A stretch of 45,707 bases of DNA from Acidithiobacillus sp. (GTDB taxonomy: Bacteria > Pseudomonadota > Gammaproteobacteria > Acidithiobacillales > Acidithiobacillaceae): assembly GCA_027365525.1 (NCBI GenBank), contig DAHXMJ010000035.1, positions 1 to 45,707 on the forward strand, read 5' to 3'. Below are positions 33,696 to 41,101 of this stretch, one piece after another. The notes under the pieces were generated by a model. The model had not been told where the DNA came from and ran no database searches. It saw only the letters and a list, made by a program, of their open reading frames with translations. Each line of letters begins with the position of its first letter. Position 1 is the stretch's first letter. The position numbers were made by a program, and so were the translations under genes.

Positions 33696-34274
33696 ATGGA
33701 CCGGGACGCCCTCCTCCGTGAACTCTGCCACTACCGCAGCCCTTTTCCCGAGGAAGAGGCCTATGCCAGACGCGGCTGCCAGGCCCTGCGCTTTTCGGAG
33801 GGCTGCTACCACCGGGAGGGCCCGGGGCTGCACGTTACCGCCTCCACCTGGGTCATCAATCCCGGGGGAACGGCCACCCTTCTGCTGCTGCACCGGAAAA
33901 TCGGCGGATGGTTCCAGCCTGGAGGCCATGCAGATGGGGAAAAAAATGTCCTGCAGGTCGCCATCCGGGAGTGCTGCGAGGAAACCGGACTTCCCCAGTC
34001 TGCGCTACGGGTGCTCACTCCCCGCATCTTTGATGTCGATATCCACCGGGTCCCCGAAAGGCGCAGGGAGCCGGAACACCACCATCTGGACATCCGCTTC
34101 CTGCTGGAAACCGACGACCGCCTGCCCCTGCAGGGAAACTTGGAATCCCTGGAAATCCGCTGGGTACCCCTTCACGGCGTCCGTGTCTACAACCATAGCC
34201 GGTCCCTGCACCGCCTTGTGGCCAAGACCCGGGAGTGGCTGCGCCAGCAGCGCAGGGGCCACACACAGGCCTGA
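33696..34274 (+). CDS. Nudix hydrolase
   Basis: The product has 192 residues. The complete Nudix box reads GGHADGEKNVLQVAIRECCE followed by ETGL (GxxxxxExxxxxxxREuxEExGu), which binds Mg2+ or Mn2+. Before it lies TLLLLHRKIGGWFQPGGHAD. The His-rich EPEHHHLDIRFLL is on the substrate side. It hydrolyses a nucleoside diphosphate linked to X; the substrate is not predictable. The start is only two bases from the csoS1D stop, so the pair is translationally coupled. It converges with cbbQ, 32 bases apart. A role in clearing a damaged nucleotide or sugar-phosphate in the carboxysome context is a guess. Confidence 0.9.
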   Translation: MDRDALLRELCHYRSPFPEEEAYARRGCQALRFSEGCYHREGPGLHVTASTWVINPGGTATLLLLHRKIGGWFQPGGHADGEKNVLQVAIRECCEETGLPQSALRVLTPRIFDVDIHRVPERRREPEHHHLDIRFLLETDDRLPLQGNLESLEIRWVPLHGVRVYNHSRSLHRLVAKTREWLRQQRRGHTQA

Positions 34275-34306
34275 CCCCCTCCGGCGTCCCCCGGGAAAAA
34301 CGTGGT

Positions 34307-35113
34307 CTAGAAGAAGGTCCCCACAGCGGCATCCAGGGCATCCCGCATGTCCGGGTCATCCGTAATGGGCCGAACCAGGGCGACACTGCAGGCCGCAATG
34401 GGATCAATGCCCTTCTGCATGAGGGAGCCAGCGTAAATGAGCATGCGCGTCGACAGGCCCTCATCCAGCCCATGGCCCTTGAGATTGCGGGAGCGCTCGG
34501 CAATGGACACCAGCTTGCCTGCCAGGTCCGATGGCACACCGGATTCGTGGGCTACTACCTCAATTTCGATATCCCGCTCCGGATAGGAAAAATCCAGGGC
34601 GCCAAACCGCTGCCGGGTTGACTGCTTGAGGTCCTTCATGGACGACTGGTAGCCCGGATTATAGGAAATGACCAGCTGGAAATCCGGATGGGCGTGGATC
34701 AGTTCCCCCTTTTTGTCCAGGGGAAGGGTCCGGCGGTGATCGGTGAGCGGATGAATCACGACCGTAGTGTCCTGGCGCGCCTCTACCACCTCATCCAGGT
34801 AACAGATGGCTCCAATGCGTGCGGCTGTGGTCAGCGGGCCGTCCTGCCACTTGGTACCGTCCCGGTCCAGCAGAAACCGGCCCACCAGATCCGAGGCAGT
34901 CATGTCCTCGTTGCACGCCACACTGATCAGGGGCCGCTTCAGGCGCCAGGCCATATATTCGATAAACCGGGATTTTCCGCATCCCGTGGGTCCCTTGACC
35001 ATCATGGGAAGACGGGCCGCATAGGCCGCCTCATAAAGACCGATCTCGCCCTGCACTTCCCGGTAATACGGTTCCTTTTCGATCAGATACTGGCTGCCAA
35101 GATCACTGCTCAC
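34307..35113 (-). CDS. cbbQ: CbbQ, AAA+ Rubisco activase subunit
   Basis: The product has 268 residues from a GTG at 35113 with GAGGG upstream. It is MoxR-type AAA+. Walker A is [20 protein letters not shown] (K47), Walker [21 protein letters not shown], and sensor [20 protein letters not shown] with Arg residues in [11 protein letters not shown]. The hexamer hydrolyses ATP and, with CbbO, removes inhibitory sugar phosphates from Rubisco. It is the last gene of the minus-strand cso unit. Its partner cbbO lies four genes upstream, separated by the dab genes and the PII-like gene. Confidence 0.95.
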   Translation of the reverse strand: MSSDLGSQYLIEKEPYYREVQGEIGLYEAAYAARLPMMVKGPTGCGKSRFIEYMAWRLKRPLISVACNEDMTASDLVGRFLLDRDGTKWQDGPLTTAARIGAICYLDEVVEARQDTTVVIHPLTDHRRTLPLDKKGELIHAHPDFQLVISYNPGYQSSMKDLKQSTRQRFGALDFSYPERDIEIEVVAHESGVPSDLAGKLVSIAERSRNLKGHGLDEGLSTRMLIYAGSLMQKGIDPIAACSVALVRPITDDPDMRDALDAAVGTFF

Positions 35114-35135
35114 CTTGCTGTCCCTCTTCTAATAG

Positions 35136-35462
35136 TCAGTTTTTGAATTTTACCAGACGGCTGACCTGGATGTCAGAAACAAAGACCACCCCCGTATGCT
35201 TCTCAAAAAACGGGGTAAACCCCTCCAGGATCGGGGAGACCAGTTCTTCCGGTACGGCCACGATAATCATGACCAGAACGTCGTCCTCATTGAACATGAT
35301 ATGGCCTTCATAGATGCCGTGACTGCCCTTGCCGGACAGGTTCCCGACAATGGTATAGCCCTTGACTCCCGCACGGTCGAGAAGATCCGTGGCAAAATCC
35401 TTGTGGGCACCTTCCAGAATGATTTCCAGCTTCTTCAGCGGATTGAGATTGATGGTATTCAC
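35136..35462 (-). CDS. Carboxysome-associated PII-like protein (CPII type)
   Basis: The product has 108 residues from GTG at 35462; this GTG overlaps the dabA stop (GTGA) and the ribosome site GGAGG lies in dabA. Sequence: LNPLKKLEIILEGAHKDFAT, DLLDRAGVKGYTIVGNLSGK, GSHGIYEGHIMFNEDDVLVM and PILEGFTPFFEKHTGVVFVS. The ferredoxin-like PII fold is clear. The T-loop is short and lacks the uridylylated Tyr of GlnB. Members linked to inorganic-carbon genes bind ADP/AMP or bicarbonate-related signals. It probably tunes the DAB pump; that is inference from coupling to dabA. Confidence 0.88.
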   Translation of the reverse strand: MNTINLNPLKKLEIILEGAHKDFATDLLDRAGVKGYTIVGNLSGKGSHGIYEGHIMFNEDDVLVMIIVAVPEELVSPILEGFTPFFEKHTGVVFVSDIQVSRLVKFKN

Positions 35463-38400
35463 GATGCGATTTCCTCCAGCGAATTCTGGGGTCTGCTGCG
35501 GCGGTCCGAGGCCGGGTGCACCTGCAGTTCTCCGTCTTCCAGGACATGGGCCCGGTAGCCGTCTTCCGGATCCAGCACGATGACCCGCAGCCATCCTCCG
35601 AACAGCAGGGACCGGACCTTGACCAGATTGCCCACGGCACGGAGAACGAAAGGCACCGGGGCCTCCACCAGGCCGATCAGGCGTAGTGGTTCGTGATAGG
35701 GTCTGCCGTCCTGGAGCACCGTCTGGGTGGGCAGGCCGGTACGGAGGTCGCTCTGGTTTCCGGTCATGACAGCGAACCGTCCGGCGACATTATGGTAGAC
35801 CTTGCTGCCACTGCCATAGTGTTCCACGTCGACAGTGGAAAAATAGTGTTCCAGGTTGATCCATTCTCCCACCACAAGCGGACTGGACAGGATGTTTTCC
35901 AGCATCCGCCCCTTGGGATCCAGGCGGTAGTCGTCGGAGTGGAGGAACGCTCGCCCCTCAAGGTCCACCCCTTCCGTGAGGATCCGCCGTCCAATGATGC
36001 CATAGAGATTGCGGGAAAGGCCCCACTCCGGGCGTACCTGCGACCAGTCGTGGGCCTGTCGGCGGGCCATGACGGCCGCGGCATAGGGATCTTCAGCGAG
36101 CTTCCCCGGGGCCCCCAGGGTTGGCATCCGCCGGGCCGCACAGCGTCGGGTAGCCGCCGACAGGCCATTGCGCAGCCGCTCCAGATAGAGCAGATGGCGG
36201 GCTGGAAGCATTTCAATATCGTGAAGTTCCACCGCATCCGTGGTCGTGTTGTGGACCGCCGGCAGAAACCAGGTATCGTCCGGAATGGTGATGCCAGTGT
36301 CGCGCAGACGCCTGCGGACCTCGGGCTTGGTCGCCATCGTCGCAAGGGCCCGGGCATTGGGCAGTCCCCTGCCTCCGGAACACGCTCCACAGTCCAGGGC
36401 AGACTCGTACGGATTGTTTTCCGTCTGGCTCTCATGTGCAGCCAGCAGGACAAAGCGGGAAAAATTGCGGTTCAGCCCCGTGGACAGGAGAGCCTGGGTG
36501 ACATAGCGAACCTGTTCTTCCAGACTGAAGCCGATCCGGCCGAGCCGTTCCATCTGCAGTCCGGTTTCCTGCCGGTCTACCCGGTAGACTTCCCGCAGGC
36601 GCGCAATGAATTCAGCCTCCCGGGTCTCGCCGATGCCCAGCCTGCGGGCAACGGTACTGGGTCCTGGTACGTGGCCCATGGCAATTTCCCGCAGTTCGCG
36701 GACCTCGTCGTCGGTCACCTGGTCGCGGCCAATCCCGAGTTCCTTGGCCAGGGCCCGGACAATCATCGCCCGCTGCACGGCGCGGAGAATGGAATCCGCC
36801 TGGTCGGGACTGAGCTTGTCCAGCAGCAGGCGGGTCACCGGTTTTTTGGCATCAAGATGGCCACGCAGCTGGTGGTAGGTCAGCGGGGCCACGGTCTTGC
36901 CGATCAGGCCCAGGCTGAAAATGAGCCCGATCGCCTCCACTGCCACGAATGGCGAAAGAACAGACCCTTTCAGGTCATGGAGGACATGTTCCAGGGCTCC
37001 ATAGAGCGGCTCCTCTTCCAGGTCCAGGTCGGCTGGAATTTCCGGGACCAGATTTTTTGGGGTCTGGACAGCAGGGCAAAGGTGGCTTTCGCTGCCCTTT
37101 CCAAACTCGAGATAGCCGATGGGAATGCCGAAGAATCCGGCGATCCCGAACGTTTCGTAATCCCCCAGTGCCTCCAGCTGGCGGCGCATGGGTTCCGAGC
37201 GCACGTCGATACAGAAATAGGCCTGGGCAAAGGGCCGTTTTGCCGGTTCCGGATCCGGCGGGGGCACACGGATTTTTTCCACCAGCGCAGTAATGTAATG
37301 GGATTCCATGGCCTGCAGCCAGACAAATCCTTCCCCGTGCTCCCACTCCCGCAGCAGCTCCAGAAGCGTCTCGATTTCCCCTGCGGACAGGACCTGAAGC
37401 GCCTGGGCGGCGTTTTCCCCGACCAGGTCTGCAAGACCCTGAAGGGCTTTTACCTGGCGTACCGCCTCCCAGCGGGATTTGGCGCGGATGTAGCGGCGGG
37501 CGAGATCTTCCCGGTTCCGGCTGCGGCGCCGGGCGAGGTCGTCTTCCACCAGATGGGCCCAGTCTGGAAGAATGCGCCCCTCGTGGAGCTCCAGGCGCAG
37601 GTAGGCCCCCCAGGAATCTTCCTCCACAAAGCGCCGGACGGCCTCGGCATCCGCAGGAGCACCATGATGGCGCACCGCTTCCTGCAGCAGTGCCATGCCC
37701 AGTACCATGCGCACAGCCAGAAAATCCGTCAGGTCTGCGGGATGTTTTCTGGACCAGTAATAGTGCCTGGCACTGCTGCGGTAGCGGATAAAACCGGCCC
37801 AGCCATGCAGCCTGGTGAGCTGACGGGTAATGTAGGACTGCCAGGAAGACTCCGGCACTTTCAGGAGCCGCAGTATATACGCCACCATCCCTTCCGGGGT
37901 TTCCTCCAGCTGCAGCAGCTGGCGCAGCTGCAGTCCCCGAAGGAGAAACCGGGCATTCCGCCGGGCGACATCCTTCCAGGCCGAAAAAAAGCCCTGTTCC
38001 CGGTTCGGCGCCTGCCAGGCAGACTGGCCCTCATCGAAAAAATCCAGGCAGCTCTTCACCAGAAGCTCATCGAGGGTAGCGCCAATGTCCGTACCAAAAA
38101 GCCGGTCCACATTCATGTAGACCGGAGCGTCCGCGGCAACCCGGCGCTTCAGGATGGCCTCCAGCCGCACTGCCGTTTCCGGGGCGGTTTCCTCCCCTCC
38201 AGACTGGCTGTGGAGAACGGCGTACAGACCGGCGCCTGTCAGCCACTCCGAGCGGAACACCAGACGCTCCGCAGGCCAGGAGGTGGCCAAAGTCCAGATC
38301 CATTTTCCAAGATCGATGCCGCCGGGAATGCGGTCCGCACTCCGCGCAACAAAGGCGTCCATCCTCCTGCGCAGGGCCACGTCATCGATTTTCCCTTCCG

Positions 38401-38620
38401 CGCGGTAACGCTGGTATTCCTGCCTGGGCAGGTATCCGCGTCCGTGAAACAGCCGCGTACCTTCTTCCACAGCCTTCTCGAATGGAAGGTGCTCCAGGCC
38501 AAACAGCGGATTGTGGTGAATGAAAGTCCGCATGGGCCAGAACCGTGGAATCGGTTCACTGGCCACATAGATCATGGACCGGACCCTGAGCCGGTCCCCG
38601 AGTGTCAGCTGACTGTCCAT
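35459..38620 (-). CDS. dabA: DabA, soluble subunit of DAB inorganic-carbon pump (DUF2309)
   Basis: The product has 1053 residues. The start is the ATG at 38620 (GGGGGG upstream); the frame stays open far upstream but that part is antisense-like. The start MDSQLTLGDRLRVRSMIYVA is followed by FWPMRTFIHHNPLFGLEHLP. The beta-carbonic-anhydrase-like zinc site is complete: C470 and D472 in FCIDVRSEPMRRQLE, and H729 and C744 in LAAHESQTENNP and ESALDCGACSGGRGLPNARA. The H-to-C spacing of 15 is as in the Halothiobacillus enzyme. With DabB it hydrates CO2 to bicarbonate in one direction, driven by the cation gradient. It overlaps the preceding gene by 16 bases. Confidence 0.94.
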   Translation of the reverse strand: MDSQLTLGDRLRVRSMIYVASEPIPRFWPMRTFIHHNPLFGLEHLPFEKAVEEGTRLFHGRGYLPRQEYQRYRAEGKIDDVALRRRMDAFVARSADRIPGGIDLGKWIWTLATSWPAERLVFRSEWLTGAGLYAVLHSQSGGEETAPETAVRLEAILKRRVAADAPVYMNVDRLFGTDIGATLDELLVKSCLDFFDEGQSAWQAPNREQGFFSAWKDVARRNARFLLRGLQLRQLLQLEETPEGMVAYILRLLKVPESSWQSYITRQLTRLHGWAGFIRYRSSARHYYWSRKHPADLTDFLAVRMVLGMALLQEAVRHHGAPADAEAVRRFVEEDSWGAYLRLELHEGRILPDWAHLVEDDLARRRSRNREDLARRYIRAKSRWEAVRQVKALQGLADLVGENAAQALQVLSAGEIETLLELLREWEHGEGFVWLQAMESHYITALVEKIRVPPPDPEPAKRPFAQAYFCIDVRSEPMRRQLEALGDYETFGIAGFFGIPIGYLEFGKGSESHLCPAVQTPKNLVPEIPADLDLEEEPLYGALEHVLHDLKGSVLSPFVAVEAIGLIFSLGLIGKTVAPLTYHQLRGHLDAKKPVTRLLLDKLSPDQADSILRAVQRAMIVRALAKELGIGRDQVTDDEVRELREIAMGHVPGPSTVARRLGIGETREAEFIARLREVYRVDRQETGLQMERLGRIGFSLEEQVRYVTQALLSTGLNRNFSRFVLLAAHESQTENNPYESALDCGACSGGRGLPNARALATMATKPEVRRRLRDTGITIPDDTWFLPAVHNTTTDAVELHDIEMLPARHLLYLERLRNGLSAATRRCAARRMPTLGAPGKLAEDPYAAAVMARRQAHDWSQVRPEWGLSRNLYGIIGRRILTEGVDLEGRAFLHSDDYRLDPKGRMLENILSSPLVVGEWINLEHYFSTVDVEHYGSGSKVYHNVAGRFAVMTGNQSDLRTGLPTQTVLQDGRPYHEPLRLIGLVEAPVPFVLRAVGNLVKVRSLLFGGWLRVIVLDPEDGYRAHVLEDGELQVHPASDRRSRPQNSLEEIAS

Positions 38621-39384
38621 GTTGCCCCCCAGAAGAAGAGACCGGCCACGGCAAAGACCACCAGTACCAGCGCACCCGCCCAGGCGCCTGCTATCCCGAG
38701 ATCCTCCACTTCCTCCCCCCGGTAGACGCCAAAGAGCAGGTCCTGAAGAAAGCGTCCGATGGACCAGCCCCACAGAAACAGTACGGGCAGAAGGAAGGGA
38801 ACCCATCCGGCAGGCAGCACGCCCATGACGTTCAGGAGGACAAAAAAGCCCGGAAAAACGGGAGTGGCAGTTGCCGCGAGTGCGCCCATGGTCAGGAGAG
38901 TGGAAAGCCTGGGCAGTACCCGGGCCACTCCTCCCGAAAGCCCAATGTAGGCTCCGCCCATCCGCCGTGCCAGTTCCCCGGCCCAGAGGCAGAGCAGGGC
39001 TCCGGGGATGGACCAGGCCAGCAGGGACAGCTGCACCTGCGCAGCGGGCAGACCCGCGAGGACCTGCAGCCAGGCCAGTGCCAGCCCGGAAGTAGCCATG
39101 AAACGGGCCCAGATGGTGATTTCGCGCACACTGATGGCCCGGAAGGCATAGAGGATGGCCGTGCCCAGTGCGAGCGCAGCAGCCGGGCCATGCCAGGGAC
39201 CAGCAATGCCGGAAAACCGGAGTCCGGACGTCCAGAGCAGCTGCACACCCAGCTGGGGCAGGACGAGGATGGCGAGCGCCTTTGCCCACGCGCCCGGTGC
39301 ACTGGCGACCAGGCGGTTGAACAGCCAGGACAGGGGAAACAGCGGCAGGAAAACGCCGGACAGCAGGAGCAGGACCAGGTTCAT
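38605..39384 (-). CDS. Membrane protein between dabB and dabA
   Basis: The product has 259 residues from the ATG at 39384, one base after the dabB stop. It has about 8 hydrophobic helices: NLVLLLLSGVFLPLFPLSWL, ALAILVLPQLGVQLLWTSGL, FMATSGLALAWLQVLAGLPA, LLTMGALAATATPVFPGFFV, GWVPFLLPVLFLWGWSIGRF and a C-terminal ALVLVVFAVAGLFFWGATWT. NuoM/MrpD-like residues are not obvious, but the segment STLLTMGALAATATPVFPGF resembles NuoL/M helices. It may be a third, small DAB subunit. Its 3' end overlaps dabA by 16 bases, which implies coupled synthesis. Homology not confirmed. Confidence 0.7.
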   Translation of the reverse strand: MNLVLLLLSGVFLPLFPLSWLFNRLVASAPGAWAKALAILVLPQLGVQLLWTSGLRFSGIAGPWHGPAAALALGTAILYAFRAISVREITIWARFMATSGLALAWLQVLAGLPAAQVQLSLLAWSIPGALLCLWAGELARRMGGAYIGLSGGVARVLPRLSTLLTMGALAATATPVFPGFFVLLNVMGVLPAGWVPFLLPVLFLWGWSIGRFLQDLLFGVYRGEEVEDLGIAGAWAGALVLVVFAVAGLFFWGATWTVS

Positions 39385-39385
39385 C

Positions 39386-41098
39386 TCAGCACCACCGCAG
39401 CCAGATATTGAGCTTGCGGGACGCCGATACAAGGATCTGGGACAGCCGCGCATATAGATCGTTGATGTACATTTCACGCGACAGGGAAGCGTAGAGCACC
39501 AGGTAGGTTCCACGCCAGCGCGCGCCAAGGGAACCCCAAAGATCCAGCGTATCGGCAAAAAAGGTCAGGGCCCAGCCGCCCACAAACAGCAGGGCCAGCA
39601 CCAGCATCAGCACTGCAAAAGGGAAACTGCCCAGGCTTGCGGCCTGGTAGAGTTTCTCCCCGCGGCCACCAGGATAGAGAAAATTGCCGAAATAGTGGCT
39701 GATCAGCGTATAGCCCACCACAATGAGCACAAAAGAGACCAGAATGCCGCCCATCAGCCGCCACGGATTGGTCTGGGTCATCTTGTGGGCGGCAAACAGA
39801 GCCTGGGCTCCCGTCACCCACCCAAAAAACAGGAGAATCAGGACGCCCTGTCCATAGAAGGGATGGGCAGCCACAAAGAAATGGGAGAGCGCAAGGACAG
39901 TGATGGGGACCAGGATGGTCAGCGATGCCGCGACCATCCAGGGCAGGCGGGAAGGACGGCGGGGCCGCCGCTCTACGACCGAGGTATAGACAGGGTCTGC
40001 AGGCACACCGTCGTGGTGGCGGGCATCGCCGATGACATTCCCGGCGCTCAGGAACAGGGAGGCCTTGAAAAATCCGTGCGCGATCAGGTGAAAAACCGCC
40101 AGGGGAAAGGCCCCCACGCCACATTCCATGACCATGAACCCCATCTGCCCCATGGTGGAATATCCCAGTGACCGTTTGACGTCGTTCTGGATGAGCATGA
40201 GGGCGGAACCGGTGATGGCCGTGACCAGACCGACCAGAAAAGCCAGATGCAGGACATCACCGGCATGTTCAAACACTGGGGCGAACCGGTTGAACAGGAA
40301 TCCTCCCGCGTTGACGATACCGGCATGCATGAGGGCAGACACCGGTGTCGGGCCATCCATGGTATAGGGCAGCCAGCCATGCAGCAGAAACTGCGCGGAA
40401 CGTGCGAAGGCAGCCAGGGCTACCAGAAAACCGGCCACTTCCGGAACCGGGATGCTCCAGAGCGTGTGTACCGCGGGCGCCATCTGGATGCGGGAGAAAA
40501 TCACCGGAAGGGAAAGGCTGTGGTAGGTCCCGCCCAGCAGGGCTGCCGCCATCCAGAGGGGAAGGTCACCAAAACGGTAGGTGATCTGCGTCCAGAAAGC
40601 GTAGCGCCCTGCGGCTGGCCGGTCCGTATCGTGTCCGAGAAGAAAATAGAGGAGAACCCCCACGAGAAACCAGGCGGCCAGAAGGGTGACCAGATCCGCA
40701 GCCGAGACCATGAACAGGATGGTGGCCGTCATCAGGTCCAGCAGGGCGAAAAAGCGCGGATAGCCGGGCTCCTCCACCATATAGCGCACCGAGTAGAGAT
40801 GTACGAGCAGGCTGATGCCCGACACAAACACCCACATGATGAGGCTGAGCGGATCCACCCACAGGCTTCCCCAGTCTGTACCGATGGATTCAACCTGCGG
40901 CGTCCCGGAAGCCAGATAGCCGGCCAGCACGGCCAGCGCGAGTACAAAGGTAAGGAGCGTCACGCCCACACTGGTCCTGGCCGATGCGGAACGGCCGCGG
41001 CGGACAAACAGGAAAATCACCAGTGCGGACAGCACCGGCAGAAATGGAATGGCCACCGCCAGAACATCCATGGCATTTCCCCTCATGAAAACGCCCAT
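39386..41098 (-). CDS. dabB: DabB, membrane subunit of DAB inorganic-carbon pump (NuoL-like)
   Basis: The product has 570 residues from the ATG at 41098, where AGGAG in the end of cbbO is seven bases upstream; an inner ATG at 41071 is possible. It belongs to the NADH-quinone oxidoreductase chain 5 / MrpA family with about 14 helices. Key stretches: WVFVSGISLLVHLYSVRYMV, LLHGWLPYTMDGPTPVSALM, HAGIVNAGGFLFNRFAPVFE and QNDVKRSLGYSTMGQMGFMV (the conserved Lys in the discontinuous helix). It probably passes H+ or Na+ to drive DabA. It is the second gene downstream of mcdAB, after cbbO. Confidence 0.93.
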   Translation of the reverse strand: MGVFMRGNAMDVLAVAIPFLPVLSALVIFLFVRRGRSASARTSVGVTLLTFVLALAVLAGYLASGTPQVESIGTDWGSLWVDPLSLIMWVFVSGISLLVHLYSVRYMVEEPGYPRFFALLDLMTATILFMVSAADLVTLLAAWFLVGVLLYFLLGHDTDRPAAGRYAFWTQITYRFGDLPLWMAAALLGGTYHSLSLPVIFSRIQMAPAVHTLWSIPVPEVAGFLVALAAFARSAQFLLHGWLPYTMDGPTPVSALMHAGIVNAGGFLFNRFAPVFEHAGDVLHLAFLVGLVTAITGSALMLIQNDVKRSLGYSTMGQMGFMVMECGVGAFPLAVFHLIAHGFFKASLFLSAGNVIGDARHHDGVPADPVYTSVVERRPRRPSRLPWMVAASLTILVPITVLALSHFFVAAHPFYGQGVLILLFFGWVTGAQALFAAHKMTQTNPWRLMGGILVSFVLIVVGYTLISHYFGNFLYPGGRGEKLYQAASLGSFPFAVLMLVLALLFVGGWALTFFADTLDLWGSLGARWRGTYLVLYASLSREMYINDLYARLSQILVSASRKLNIWLRWC

Positions 41099-41101
41099 TT
41101 C

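Noticed and set aside
35693-38725. Plus-strand open frame of about 1010 codons opposite dabA
   Set aside because: It is the antisense shadow of a GC-rich gene with few stop codons; the product has no domain, and the minus strand has complete DabA motifs.
38621-39289. Upstream extension of the dabA frame (223 residues)
   Set aside because: The extension has no similarity to DabA, is out of phase with the membrane protein coded there, and DabA starts at the ATG at 38620 with its usual N-terminus.
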